A stretch of 64,000 nt of DNA from a bacterium. Lineage in GTDB: Bacteria > AUK180. Under the pieces are notes generated by a model. That model worked only from the letters and a program-made list of their open reading frames with translations, was not told the DNA's origin and made no database searches. The first letter of the stretch is position 1, and every line of letters starts with the position of its first letter. The stretch covers positions 1 to 64,000 of the forward strand of contig JAGLGN010000022.1 in the NCBI GenBank assembly GCA_023144005.1, in the 5' to 3' direction. The position numbers were made by a program, and so were the translations under genes. This document shows positions 43,649 to 52,908 of the stretch, one piece after another.

Positions 43649-44824
43649 ATGAACACTACGGTAATAGTTATGAAAATAAAGCGAAAAGAACTAATTATGC
43701 TCTCAACGGCTTATTGGGATGAACCCAGTTGGACCAATAAGCAGCATATCGCGACAGAATTTCATAAGAAAGGTTATAGCGTTCTTTATATTGAACCTCC
43801 GCTCTTTATCGGAAGATTTCTGCTGAACATGATCCAAAAAGTGAAGAGACTGCCATGGTACAAGAAATTAATCCTTTTAAGAAAGATAAAGAAAGGTTTC
43901 TTTGTGTTTTCAACATTTTACATCTTTCCTGCAAGATTCCACGAATTGAATTATCGTTTGGGAACATCTCTTATCCTCTGTGCTATTCGTATGGTGAAAT
44001 TACTGCTTGGATTTTCAAAACCCTATCTGATCAATTATCTGCCCAATGGGGCTCGATATATTGGCCAGCTATCGGAAAGAAGCTCACTTTACGATTGCGT
44101 GGATGAGTATTCAGGTATGGCCGGTATAGATCCCCGGATCGTGTATTTAGAGCAGGAGTTGTTAAGGAAAGTAGATGCAGTTGCTGTCACTGCAAGAGGA
44201 TTGTATGAAAGAAAAAAGCCATACAACTCTAATACACATATAGTACATAATGTGGGGAATTCCTCACTTTTTGATCGTGAAAAAATCTGCGCTCTTCCAG
44301 TCCCTATCGAGTTAAAAGGGATGAGAAATATTGTCGGGTTTATCGGGGCGGTGAATTTCAAGATTGATATTGAATTGATGAAATACCTTCTTGATAACAT
44401 AAGTGATGCGGATTTCGTGTTTATTGGTCCTGTGTATGATTTTAATCCGGCAGATTTCAAAGAATATGGAAATTTCCATTTGCTTGGTTCAAGGCCCCTT
44501 GACCGTTTGCCAGAATATGTGAGTAATTTTAAGATCGGCATCATACCCTATCTCGTGAATGAATATACAAAATATGTATTCCCCCTGAAACTTTTTGAAT
44601 TCTTCTCTGCCCGTATCCCTGTCATCGCTACCGCACTTCCCGAAATAATGTACTATAAAGATATTGCTCATATTGAATCTCAAAGAGAAAAGTTTTTAAA
44701 CACATTGAAAAAACTGATCTGTGGTGAAATCACATCAGAGCGTCTTGATAAGGGCTACGATGTTGCATCTAAATATGATTGGTCCTGGCGTGCAAACGAA
44801 CTGGAAAAGTTGCTCAGAATATGA
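43649..44824 (+). CDS. glycosyltransferase, TuaH-like GT-B type
   Basis: The 391-residue protein resembles the TuaH-like group: MLSTAYWDEPSWTNKQHIA at the start, SLYDCVDEYSGMAG in the middle, LEQELLRKVDAVAVTARGL, then VGFIGAVNFKIDIELM and KLFEFFSARIPVIAT. It is first in an operon of seven tightly linked genes ending at 51465. The start is uncertain: a TGtTACAAT box (43645-43650, with TTGGTT 16 bp upstream) overlaps ATG 43649, which would make ATG 43670 the true start. A TATAAT at 43635 would allow 43649. Confidence 0.77.
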   Translation: MNTTVIVMKIKRKELIMLSTAYWDEPSWTNKQHIATEFHKKGYSVLYIEPPLFIGRFLLNMIQKVKRLPWYKKLILLRKIKKGFFVFSTFYIFPARFHELNYRLGTSLILCAIRMVKLLLGFSKPYLINYLPNGARYIGQLSERSSLYDCVDEYSGMAGIDPRIVYLEQELLRKVDAVAVTARGLYERKKPYNSNTHIVHNVGNSSLFDREKICALPVPIELKGMRNIVGFIGAVNFKIDIELMKYLLDNISDADFVFIGPVYDFNPADFKEYGNFHLLGSRPLDRLPEYVSNFKIGIIPYLVNEYTKYVFPLKLFEFFSARIPVIATALPEIMYYKDIAHIESQREKFLNTLKKLICGEITSERLDKGYDVASKYDWSWRANELEKLLRI

Positions 44825-46215
44825 AAAAGATATCTATAGTATTGATATTTGCGTTCTTGGTGATATTTGGGTCGAGTGTTATCTTAAATCCTACAGGAAG
44901 GTTGCCGATGATGATCTTTGCGATCCTTGTGGTAATCACATATTTTCTAATCGCGCGTAAAAGCGTAGTGGCCGGCATTCTTCTCTTTCTGCTATTTCTT
45001 CCATTCTATAACTTTGTAAAATACAGAATATTCAACAACTCGATGATGGGGGTTGCTTCCAAGGACATTATGCTCTTACTTTTGCTTGTTGCTTGGGCTA
45101 TGAATAAGGTAAAATCAGGTGAAAAGATCAAAATCCCCCCTTGGTGGATGATGATTCTGCCATATCTTTTTATTGCCAGCGTAAATATTATTAAAGCGCC
45201 CAGTTTGATGGCGGGAGTGTTGGACTGGAGGATAATGGTGTTCTATCCTGTTTGTTCATTGATCTTCTTTGATGCAATAAATACAAGGGAAAAATACTAC
45301 AAGTCAATTAGGATATTAAGTTATGCGGCGCTATTAGTGGCTGGAATTGGAATATTTCAGAGAATCTTTTTTATGAAATTCGGGAGATGGATGTCAGAAG
45401 ATCTGTTCGGAGCAGCATTTATCAAGACAATGTATGAAGAGATTTTCATTACCTCAACTGTTGGCCATCATGGAGTATTGGGATTGTATATGATATTCTC
45501 ATTAGGACTTCTGTATATCCTTTTCAATGAAAGAAGGAGCATGCTTCCTCGCTGGCTTTATCCGGTATCAGCGATGTCATATATTCTGGCAATCATTTTT
45601 TGCAATAATCGTACTGCTTGGGTAGCATTAATAATCTTGGCTTTTGGTTTTTTCATCAGAGAAAAAAAGAGGAGAGTTCTGCTTGTTATTGTTGCGTTAC
45701 TGATGATCTTCGGGTTCTTTGTTAATAATCAATTTTTTCAAAAACGATTTTCTGATATTGTTAATCCACTGGGTGAAAAGTCATCCTTCCGGATACGCTT
45801 TAGCGGTTGGAGGGAGAAATTGCTCACAGGACTTGAACATCCATTGGGGGTAGGCTTAGGGCAGGTCGGAATGACTTCGAAATCTGCGTCTTTTGGAGTT
45901 GCCAATGATCTTGCGCAATACAGGGGTTATGCTCGTGTCGTGGATAATTTCTATTTCATTATCTTCATCGAATTGGGATATCCGGGTTTTCTGTTCTTTA
46001 TTATGTTCTGGAGTATTTTATTCAACTGGATCACGAAGCAGAACAGGAAGAATAGGCATCCAGTCATTTTTGTTGCATTCTTGACTACGATAATTATGAC
46101 AGTAGCGAATATCACAGGAGTGTATTTCAATTTTATTCTGCTCCAGATGTATTTCTGGTTTATTATTGCGGGGGCTTTTGCCGAATCAAATGAAAAAGCA
46201 TTACCGAAGACCTAA
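44821..46215 (+). CDS. O-antigen ligase / polymerase-like membrane protein (WaaL-like)
   Basis: A 464-residue protein with 10-12 hydrophobic helices. The Wzy_C-type periplasmic loop is visible (GWREKLLTGLEHPLGVGLGQ near residues 335-355), preceded by CNNRTAWVALIILAFGF. These marks fit the O-antigen ligase superfamily; ligase and polymerase cannot be separated by eye. ATG 44821 is chosen because it makes an ATGA overlap with the preceding gene; an earlier open start (44779) adds a polar segment before the first helix. Its 3' end overlaps the next gene by 26 nt. Confidence 0.8.
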   Translation: MKKISIVLIFAFLVIFGSSVILNPTGRLPMMIFAILVVITYFLIARKSVVAGILLFLLFLPFYNFVKYRIFNNSMMGVASKDIMLLLLLVAWAMNKVKSGEKIKIPPWWMMILPYLFIASVNIIKAPSLMAGVLDWRIMVFYPVCSLIFFDAINTREKYYKSIRILSYAALLVAGIGIFQRIFFMKFGRWMSEDLFGAAFIKTMYEEIFITSTVGHHGVLGLYMIFSLGLLYILFNERRSMLPRWLYPVSAMSYILAIIFCNNRTAWVALIILAFGFFIREKKRRVLLVIVALLMIFGFFVNNQFFQKRFSDIVNPLGEKSSFRIRFSGWREKLLTGLEHPLGVGLGQVGMTSKSASFGVANDLAQYRGYARVVDNFYFIIFIELGYPGFLFFIMFWSILFNWITKQNRKNRHPVIFVAFLTTIIMTVANITGVYFNFILLQMYFWFIIAGAFAESNEKALPKT

Positions 46216-47284
46216 GATACTCTTGGTGTCTCAATTACCCATCATTGGAGGTGAGCAGCTCCATATTTTGGAGATAATAAACAGATTATCCGATAAGTAT
46301 GATTTTACAGTAGCCTTGGGTGGTGAAGGTGTATTCACGCGGCTGCTTGAAAAAAACGGTATTAAGTTCTTCGTATTGAAAATGTCCGGACACATGAATA
46401 TAATGGCTTTCTTCAAAACTTTGAAGATACTTAATAAGCGGGAGTATGACATCATTCACCTTCATAGCCCGCGAGCCGCGTACTACTTCATTCTCGGGAA
46501 TGTATTTTCCCGCCGAACGCAATTTGTTTGGACTCATCATATATTTATCGGTGACGCCTTTTCTCCTCGAACATTTAAAGGTAGGCTGTATCTCTGGGGA
46601 GCGAAATTACTTCATAAAAATGTGGCATTAAATATCGCGGTATCAAATTATGTGAAAGAAATGTATCAAAATTCGTCCTTCAAGGGTAAATTCAATATGA
46701 TATATAACGGGATCGAAATTCTGAAGCACACTTCTGTAAGGAAGCTAAATAATCCGATCCGTTTGGGCATAGTATCCAGATTAGAGGAGTTTAAAGGATA
46801 TTCGTTACTAATTGAGATGATAAGAAAGTACGAACTGCCGGGATTTGAATTTCACATTTTCAACACCGGAAGTATGTCCGATGGCGTCGAAAAACTGTCC
46901 AAGGCGTACCCTTCTGTAAAATACCGGGGGTTTGTCGAAGATAAAGATGTGATGTATGAGAAATTTGATGTTTTATTGCTTCTTTCGCGATTTGAGGGAT
47001 TTGGCTATGTGACAGTAGAAGCGGTGGCAAGGGGAATTCCCGTTATTGCTTACGATACTTCATTGAATAGAGAGCTTCTTTCAGATTATCCTGATGAAGG
47101 ATTTTTTAAAAAGTATTCGTCCGAATCATTAAAAGATACCTTGGAGCAATTGAAGGATACTGATCTTTATCAAACACTTTTATCAGCACTTGAGAAGATC
47201 GATCTTGACCGATTTGATAGTTGCAAGAACATTCATCGGCTTGAAGATGTCTATAAAGGAGTATTAAATGAAAATCGCAATTGA
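46190..47284 (+). CDS. GT4 glycosyltransferase
   Basis: The 364-residue GT-B enzyme begins MKKHYRRPKILLVSQLPIIG and has the IIHLHSPRAAYY strand of GT4 enzymes. The donor half shows IRLGIVSRLEEFKGYSLL, VLLLLSRFEGFGYVTVEAVA (E-x7-E) and IPVIAYDTS. ATG 46190 is preferred to the GTG-type start at 46166, which only adds residues inside the ligase gene. It overlaps the next gene by 17 nt. Confidence 0.82.
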   Translation: MKKHYRRPKILLVSQLPIIGGEQLHILEIINRLSDKYDFTVALGGEGVFTRLLEKNGIKFFVLKMSGHMNIMAFFKTLKILNKREYDIIHLHSPRAAYYFILGNVFSRRTQFVWTHHIFIGDAFSPRTFKGRLYLWGAKLLHKNVALNIAVSNYVKEMYQNSSFKGKFNMIYNGIEILKHTSVRKLNNPIRLGIVSRLEEFKGYSLLIEMIRKYELPGFEFHIFNTGSMSDGVEKLSKAYPSVKYRGFVEDKDVMYEKFDVLLLLSRFEGFGYVTVEAVARGIPVIAYDTSLNRELLSDYPDEGFFKKYSSESLKDTLEQLKDTDLYQTLLSALEKIDLDRFDSCKNIHRLEDVYKGVLNENRN

Positions 47285-48383
47285 TATTTCTTTACTGGGA
47301 GCTATTTATACAGGGCAGCATTTTTATATTACTTCATTGCTCAAAACAATGATCACAAAACATCCGGAGGATCGATTTGTCCTCATAACCTACGGGGATC
47401 GCGGCAGATCGGATTTTGAGCATTTTGATAATGTTGAATTCATCGAATTGCTTGGCGGCAAATACTCAAGAACGAGAAGAATATTGCACCAGCAAATGAA
47501 ATTAAATCACATTATTAGAAAAATCTCTCCTGAAGTATATTTCTCTCCGGCATTTGTCCAGCCCGTAACGGTGAAGGGAGTGAAAAAGATAGTGACTGTT
47601 CATGATCTGATCTACAAGGAATTTCCCCGAACTTATTCAAAAGTAAAGAATGTATATCTTAATAAGGCCCTGAAAAGGGCTTTGAAGAATTCTGACAGGA
47701 TCATTGCGATCTCGAAGCACACAAAAAGTGACATTTTGAAATATTTTGACATTCCGGAGGAGAAGATCGATGTGGTATATTACGGGGTGGATGAGATATT
47801 CAAAGAAGAACTCACGCTTGATACGGCGCGAAAAATTACATCTGGACTCGATCTTCCTGATAATTTCTATTTTTATATAGGAACCTTGGAGCCGCGAAAG
47901 AATATTCCATATGTAATTAGCAACTTTGATCTTTTTCTCAATAAATTTCCGGATAATCACCTGATACTATGGGGCTGGAAAGGAGATTTGCCGGATGAGG
48001 TTTTCAAGCTGCTGAACAAGGTGGAAAATAAAAAGAACATTCATTTCAGAGGATATATTGATCACTCTATGCTTCCATCTGTTATGCGATTGGCGAGAGG
48101 GATGTTTTTTGTCTCTCTTTATGAGGGCTTTGGACTTCCTCCCGTTGAGGCGATGTCTGCTGGCTGTCCAGTTTTTACCTCGAACATATCTTCCATCCCT
48201 GAAGTTGTCGGTGATGGAGGGATATATGTTGATGTTAAAGACCCGCAAGGACTTTATAAAAAATTGTTATATACACATGAGAATCCGGCCGAGATCATTG
48301 CTGTTGTGAAAAAAGGAAAAGATCTCGCAAAAAGATTTACTTGGGAACGGGCTGCGGAAGAGACCTATAGGTTATTCATATGA
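47268..48383 (+). CDS. GT4 glycosyltransferase
   Basis: A 371-residue enzyme of the mannosyltransferase-B-like GT4 type, with MKIAIDISLLGAIYTGQHFY, IVTVHDLIYKEFP, RIIAISKHTKSDIL, FYIGTLEPRKN and SLYEGFGLPPVEAMSAG. The set HDL..., AISKHTK and LEPRKN is common to a group that acts on O-antigen and capsule chains. AAAGGAG precedes the ATG. It overlaps its neighbours by 17 and 4 nt. Confidence 0.88.
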   Translation: MKIAIDISLLGAIYTGQHFYITSLLKTMITKHPEDRFVLITYGDRGRSDFEHFDNVEFIELLGGKYSRTRRILHQQMKLNHIIRKISPEVYFSPAFVQPVTVKGVKKIVTVHDLIYKEFPRTYSKVKNVYLNKALKRALKNSDRIIAISKHTKSDILKYFDIPEEKIDVVYYGVDEIFKEELTLDTARKITSGLDLPDNFYFYIGTLEPRKNIPYVISNFDLFLNKFPDNHLILWGWKGDLPDEVFKLLNKVENKKNIHFRGYIDHSMLPSVMRLARGMFFVSLYEGFGLPPVEAMSAGCPVFTSNISSIPEVVGDGGIYVDVKDPQGLYKKLLYTHENPAEIIAVVKKGKDLAKRFTWERAAEETYRLFI

Positions 48384-49495
48384 AGAAATTACAGGATCTT
48401 AGGGTTGCGCTTGTACACGATTATTTCATGCAGCACGGAGGTGCCGAAAGGGTATTTGAAGTGCTGTACGAGATATTTCCTGATGCCGATGTATTCTGCC
48501 CTGTTGTGAATAGGAGTATTATTGATTCTATTGATAGCAAAATGAAACTGCACACATCCCGATTTTTTAACAATCCACTTATAAAAAGGTACTATAGAGT
48601 AATGCTGCCTTTTTACCCGCTCGAGATAGAGAAATTCGATCTTTCCGGTTATGACCTGGTTATTTCCGATTCAAGCGGATGGGTAAAGAATGTAATAATT
48701 CCTCCGGGAACGAAGCACATATCGTACATATACAATCCAATGCGGTTTCTATGGAATTATTTCCATCAGGACCTTCATAAGCGTAATACGGTGCAGAGAC
48801 TTATCCTTTCTCCTATAATGCATTTTCTAAGGATATGGGATTATATCGGAACGAACAGGATCGATAAAATAATTACAATTTCCAAACATGTTATTAAAAG
48901 AATAGAAAAATACTATGGAAAGAAAGCCGACTTGATATATCCCTATGTTGATACCGATTTTTATCGACCGTCGAATTATAAAGGAGACTATTTTCTTCTG
49001 GTATCCCGTTTTCGGCCTTATAAAAAAGTGGACCTCGCCATCAAGGCCTTTAACCGGACAGGTGATAAATTGTTAATAATCGGCAGAGGTGAAAAAGAGA
49101 AAGAATATAGAAAAATGGCGAAACCTAATATCATATTTCTTAATTCTGTAGATGATGATCATTTGCGAGAATATTACGCATCTTGCAGAGCATTTATCTT
49201 TCCTCAGGAAGAGGATTTCGGCATAACGCCTCTGGAGGCACAATCCTGTGGACGCCCGGTAATTGCATTCGCTGCAGGGGGAGCTTTGGAAACTATCACA
49301 GATGGCGTTAGCGGTCTCTTTTTCTCAAAGCAAACGGTTTCCTCTCTCGCTAATGTGATTGAGCGCTTCAAAAAAGTAGAACATTCATTCAAAAAGGCAA
49401 AGGTAAGAGAATCCATACTTGGTTTTTCGCGGAATAATTTTAAAAAACAGTTTGTCCAGCAGATCGAACTCACTATGTCGGATAGTGAGGTTTAA
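48380..49495 (+). CDS. GT4 glycosyltransferase, WbaZ/WbdC-like
   Basis: The 371-residue enzyme has RVALVHDYFMQHGGAERVFE, FPDADVFCPV, HISYIYNPMRFLWNYF, ITISKHVIKRIEKYYG, FLLVSRFRPYKKVDLAI and EEDFGITPLEAQSCGRPVIA. This series is typical of the WbaZ-type mannosyltransferase-like group. ATGA overlap with the preceding gene; the next gene starts one base past its stop codon. Confidence 0.87.
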   Translation: MKKLQDLRVALVHDYFMQHGGAERVFEVLYEIFPDADVFCPVVNRSIIDSIDSKMKLHTSRFFNNPLIKRYYRVMLPFYPLEIEKFDLSGYDLVISDSSGWVKNVIIPPGTKHISYIYNPMRFLWNYFHQDLHKRNTVQRLILSPIMHFLRIWDYIGTNRIDKIITISKHVIKRIEKYYGKKADLIYPYVDTDFYRPSNYKGDYFLLVSRFRPYKKVDLAIKAFNRTGDKLLIIGRGEKEKEYRKMAKPNIIFLNSVDDDHLREYYASCRAFIFPQEEDFGITPLEAQSCGRPVIAFAAGGALETITDGVSGLFFSKQTVSSLANVIERFKKVEHSFKKAKVRESILGFSRNNFKKQFVQQIELTMSDSEV

Positions 49496-49496
49496 T

Positions 49497-50627
49497 TTGA
49501 AACGCATAGCGATAAATTTATTTGCTTCCCATAAAATTCAGACAGGGATCGGGACATACCTTACAGGCCTGATAGAGGGCCTTTCAAAGATAAAATTAGA
49601 ATTCGAACCGGTTCTGATCCTGAATACTGAGGGCTGTGAGATCTTCTCGCCTTATCTTGATAGATTTGAGCATTTCCATGCCCCGTCTATTACAGACACA
49701 GTCAAGGGCCGGGTATTTTATGAGCACACAATCTTCAAGAAAGCTTTGAAGAAATTGGAGATCGATCTTCTTCATTCTCCTGTATTTGTAACCCCGATAA
49801 ATTACAAAGGCCCCGGTATTCTAACTATTCATGACACGACCTTTATAACGCATCCGCAATACCATGTTCCTTCAAAGAGATTTTATTTCAAGAACGGAAT
49901 ACCAATGTCCGTAAAGAAAAATCAGAAGGTTATCGCTATTTCTGAAAATACAAAAAGAGACCTGATCGAACTTTTTCCGAAGAGCAAAGAAAAATTCGTA
50001 TATATCCCTTATGGAGTATCCTCTATTTTCTATTCCGATATTTCTAACACGGAAAAAGTTGAATTCAAGAGAAAATATGAACTGCCCGAAAAATTTCTTC
50101 TCTATGTAGGAGTTCTCGAGCCAAGAAAGAATCTAGAATCTACCATAGAGGCATTCGCCAAAGCCGATATTCCGAAGGATGTTTCGCTGGTATTAGCGGG
50201 AACCAAGGGGTGGTATTATAAGGACATTTTTAAAACCATCACGGAACTCGGCCTGGAAGATCGCATTACACATATAGGCCATATTGAGTACCGTCACTTG
50301 CCTCATCTTTACCGCCGCGCCATCGGATTTCTTTACCCCTCTCTTTACGAAGGATTCGGTATGCCCGTCATAGAGGCGATGGCAAGCGGATGTCCTGTCC
50401 TGACATCTGATATTTCATCCACAAAAGAGGTCGCCGGCAATTCGGCGATGCTGGTCGACCCGCATTCCAATGATGACATTATCAGAGGGATTGAAATGCT
50501 TGTTAATGATGAGAAAAGGGTAAATGAGCTTGTAAAAATGGGAAGGACCCGTGCCGATGAATTTACCTGGGAAAAGAATGCCAGAAGGACGCAAAGGGTG
50601 ATAATGGAGGTTTTAAATGGAACTTAG
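49497..50627 (+). CDS. GT4 glycosyltransferase
   Basis: A 376-residue relative of the enzyme at 47268, with KRIAINLFASHKIQTGIGTYL, ILTIHDTTFITHPQ, VIAISENTKRDLI, LLYVGVLEPRKNLE and SLYEGFGMPVIEAMASG. The start is TTG at 49497, after GAGG and one base past the previous stop codon; the open frame continues upstream to 49419, but those residues overlap the previous gene and lack family likeness. It overlaps the GT2 gene by 11 nt. The two similar GT4 enzymes of this operon may have arisen by duplication. Confidence 0.85.
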   Translation: MKRIAINLFASHKIQTGIGTYLTGLIEGLSKIKLEFEPVLILNTEGCEIFSPYLDRFEHFHAPSITDTVKGRVFYEHTIFKKALKKLEIDLLHSPVFVTPINYKGPGILTIHDTTFITHPQYHVPSKRFYFKNGIPMSVKKNQKVIAISENTKRDLIELFPKSKEKFVYIPYGVSSIFYSDISNTEKVEFKRKYELPEKFLLYVGVLEPRKNLESTIEAFAKADIPKDVSLVLAGTKGWYYKDIFKTITELGLEDRITHIGHIEYRHLPHLYRRAIGFLYPSLYEGFGMPVIEAMASGCPVLTSDISSTKEVAGNSAMLVDPHSNDDIIRGIEMLVNDEKRVNELVKMGRTRADEFTWEKNARRTQRVIMEVLNGT

Positions 50628-51465
50628 CATCATCACTATATCCACAAATGAGCTCCATTACCTCAAAGAGATGATCCCATTGCTGTTCAAATTTCATTCA
50701 GGGATGAAATTTGAACTGCTGGTTATCGATAACGCTTCTTCGGATGGCACCTTTGAGTGGATAAGCGATCATTTCCCTACGGTTAAAGTGATACGCAATC
50801 GCAAAAAACAGGGATTCGCATTCAATAACAATGCAGGCATTAAAAGAAGCCGCGGCAGATATGTTCTCCTTCTTAATCCGGATATCATATTTGTGGAGAG
50901 TGTTTTTGAGCAGATGATAGAATTCATGGACAATAATCCTCTGGTAGGATTGTCATCATGCAAATTGATCAATTCCGACGGCTCTCTGCAGAATTCAGTA
51001 AGGAGATTCTATACATACTTCACGCTTGTGGTAAGAAGATTTCCTCTATACAGAAAATTCTTCCAAAACAGCAGGATCAATCTGAAGCATCTGTATAGGG
51101 ACAGACCTCTGAATGAGGTGATCTATCCTGATTGGGTATTGGGCGCCTTTCTTCTCATTTCCCGGCGAGTTATTAATGAAGTCGGCTTTCTGGATGAAAG
51201 ATTCCGTTTGTATTTTGAGGATGTGGATTATTGCCGGCGCATTTGGTCTGCCGGGTATTTGGTCGCTTATTACCCATTTAAAAGGCTCATCCATCTTTAC
51301 AATCGAGAATCTGATGTGAAGAAGTTATTTCAAAATTTCAGATTGAAAAAAGGAGCGAAGATCCATCTTGATTCCATGATGAAGTACCTGAGGAAATATA
51401 ATTATAGACTGGGATTGAAGCAGCAGGAGAAAAGACCTCTTGGAGTTGAGAAGAAAGAGCAATAG
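50617..51465 (+). CDS. GT2 glycosyltransferase, rhamnosyltransferase-like
   Basis: The 282-residue protein has LSIITISTNELHYL, LLVIDNASSDGTFEW, GFAFNNNAGIKRSRGRYVLL, LNPDIIF as the D-x-D-like site, and WVLGAFLLISRRV followed by LYFEDVDYCRRIW. This is the WbbL/rhamnosyltransferase-like group, though dTDP-rhamnose genes were not seen here. GGAGG precedes the ATG at 7 nt. It ends the seven-gene operon. Confidence 0.85.
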   Translation: MELSIITISTNELHYLKEMIPLLFKFHSGMKFELLVIDNASSDGTFEWISDHFPTVKVIRNRKKQGFAFNNNAGIKRSRGRYVLLLNPDIIFVESVFEQMIEFMDNNPLVGLSSCKLINSDGSLQNSVRRFYTYFTLVVRRFPLYRKFFQNSRINLKHLYRDRPLNEVIYPDWVLGAFLLISRRVINEVGFLDERFRLYFEDVDYCRRIWSAGYLVAYYPFKRLIHLYNRESDVKKLFQNFRLKKGAKIHLDSMMKYLRKYNYRLGLKQQEKRPLGVEKKEQ

Positions 51466-51671
51466 GGAAAGTGGACAAAAGAGTGGAAATTGTATTGACG
51501 CTTGGTTTTCTGAATATGAATAGGATAAAAGAGATCAACTAAGTATGTACAATTGTCACTATCAAGCGGAAAATTTTCGACAGGAGCCCTCTACTCTTCT
51601 CCAGCATCAAAGATCGGAACTTCCATTAAAAAAATATTACTGACTTGCAGTATCGTCGGGGGAGGCCATTA

Positions 51672-51764
51672 ATGACGCCGTATATAACTGTTGCAGTAGT
51701 CATCTACCAACCTGAAATATTTAGAGGGACGATTAGAGAAAGTTTGACATGCAATACAGAATAA
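51672..51764 (+). pseudogene. N-terminal tip of a GT2-like glycosyltransferase
   Basis: GGGGGAGG lies 5-6 nt before an ATG opening a 30-codon frame, MTPYITVAVVIYQPEIFRG and onward to TAA. The VAVVIYQPEIF segment resembles the first strand and loop of GT2 enzymes (VxVVIVTYNPE). The rest of the gene is gone, so it is a likely relic that kept its ribosome site. It is short and could be chance. Confidence 0.4.
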
Positions 51765-51772
51765 TATAAAAT
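51744..51772 (+). promoter_or_regulatory. leaderless-type promoter
   Basis: Consensus TTGACA (51744-51749), 17 bp spacer, TAAAAT (51767-51772), then 6 nt to the ATG at 51779. It lies within the glycosyltransferase fragment. Confidence 0.65.
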
Positions 51773-51778
51773 TACTAC

Positions 51779-52729
51779 ATGAAAGTACTTGTCACCGGTG
51801 CCGCAGGATTTATTGGCTCCACACTTTGCGAAAAACTCACAGAAAATAATATTCACTGTGTAGGAATAGATAAACTCACCAATTACTACGATGTTTCCTT
51901 GAAAAGATCAAATCTCAAATCCTTAAAATCAAACGATAAATTTTCATTTCATGAATCTGATGTGATGAGTGAAAAAACAATAGGGGAGATTAAAAATGCC
52001 GATGTGATCTTTCACCTTTCCGCGCAGCCCGGTGTGTTTAAATCCTGGGGTAAAGATTTCCAGATATATGTTAGGGAGAACATAGAAGTAACACAGTTTC
52101 TACTGGAAATCTTGAAAGATTACCCAGAGAAAAGACTTGTTTTTGCTTCTTCGTCATCAGTCTACGGTAAAACAAATACTTATCCTATGAGAGAGGATAA
52201 TATATTGAGGCCGATCTCTCCTTACGGCTTGACAAAACTGGCATGTGAAAGATTATTAGACCTTTACAACATCAGTTTTGGTCTTAAATATCTTTCGCTT
52301 AGATTCTTTACAGTTTTCGGCCCCAGGCAGCGTGCTGATATGGCATTTCATAAATTTTTCAAATCAGTGATAAAGAATGAACCAATTAATATATACGGCA
52401 ACGGTGAACAGATCAGAGACTTTACCTATGTTGATGCGGTTGTGGATTTTCTGTATAAACTAATTGATAATGATAAATGGAATTATGAGGTCAATGTAGG
52501 CGGCGGGGCTTCTATCAGTGTTAATGAAGTGCTTAAGATGATATTTGAGATCACCGGCAAAGGGACTAAGGTGAATTACATTGCTTATCAGAAAGGTGAC
52601 ATGAAAAAAACCCTCGCAGATATTTCACTAGCCAGAGATGGATTTAATTATTCACCTGAATTTTCACTCTTTGAGGGATTGAAGAAAGAGTGGGAATGGA
52701 TTCAAACGATATATAAAGTCGATCGGTAA
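51779..52729 (+). CDS. NAD-dependent sugar epimerase (extended SDR)
   Basis: The 316-residue protein has VLVTGAAGFIGSTLCEKL, FHLSAQPGVFKSWGKDF, ASSSSVYGKTNTYP, catalytic SPYGLTKLACERL (Tyr-x3-Lys) and FFTVFGPRQRADMAFHKF. The AQPGVxxSW and GPRQRADMAFHKF segments place it near UDP-glucuronate/UDP-glucose 4-epimerases. Uronic acid supply would suit the amidotransferase-like gene at 23.1 kb (inference). Probably leaderless. Confidence 0.85.
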   Translation: MKVLVTGAAGFIGSTLCEKLTENNIHCVGIDKLTNYYDVSLKRSNLKSLKSNDKFSFHESDVMSEKTIGEIKNADVIFHLSAQPGVFKSWGKDFQIYVRENIEVTQFLLEILKDYPEKRLVFASSSSVYGKTNTYPMREDNILRPISPYGLTKLACERLLDLYNISFGLKYLSLRFFTVFGPRQRADMAFHKFFKSVIKNEPINIYGNGEQIRDFTYVDAVVDFLYKLIDNDKWNYEVNVGGGASISVNEVLKMIFEITGKGTKVNYIAYQKGDMKKTLADISLARDGFNYSPEFSLFEGLKKEWEWIQTIYKVDR

Positions 52730-52873
52730 CTCCTTGGTTTGCGCTCGCGAAGTAAAGTCAAGGAAGTAACAGAATATCAGATATGTGTTCAATTACTTTC
52801 TTACCTTTCTCATTAATTGAGTTGCGTCGAAATCTGAAGTCTCATGAAACTAAACTACTTGTGAAAAGAAATC

Positions 52874-52902
52874 TTGTATTTATATTCAAAAAACAATAAA
52901 AT
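52874..52902 (+). promoter_or_regulatory. leaderless-type promoter of hrcA-grpE
   Basis: TTGTAT (52874-52879), 17 bp spacer, TAAAAT (52897-52902), then 6 nt to GTG at 52909. No CIRCE-like inverted repeat is visible near it. Confidence 0.6.
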
Positions 52903-52908
52903 GATTAA

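Larger units (their letters stand above)
51466..51778. other. intergenic region with a glycosyltransferase fragment
   Basis: These 313 nt hold a 30-codon glycosyltransferase-like fragment (51672-51764) and the promoter of the next gene. The first 200 nt show no gene or clear structure. Confidence 0.45.

Noticed and set aside
50617-51465. Evidence for dTDP-rhamnose from a rhamnosyltransferase-like GT2
   Set aside because: Donor specificity cannot be read from GT2 motifs and rmlC/rmlD are absent from the window.
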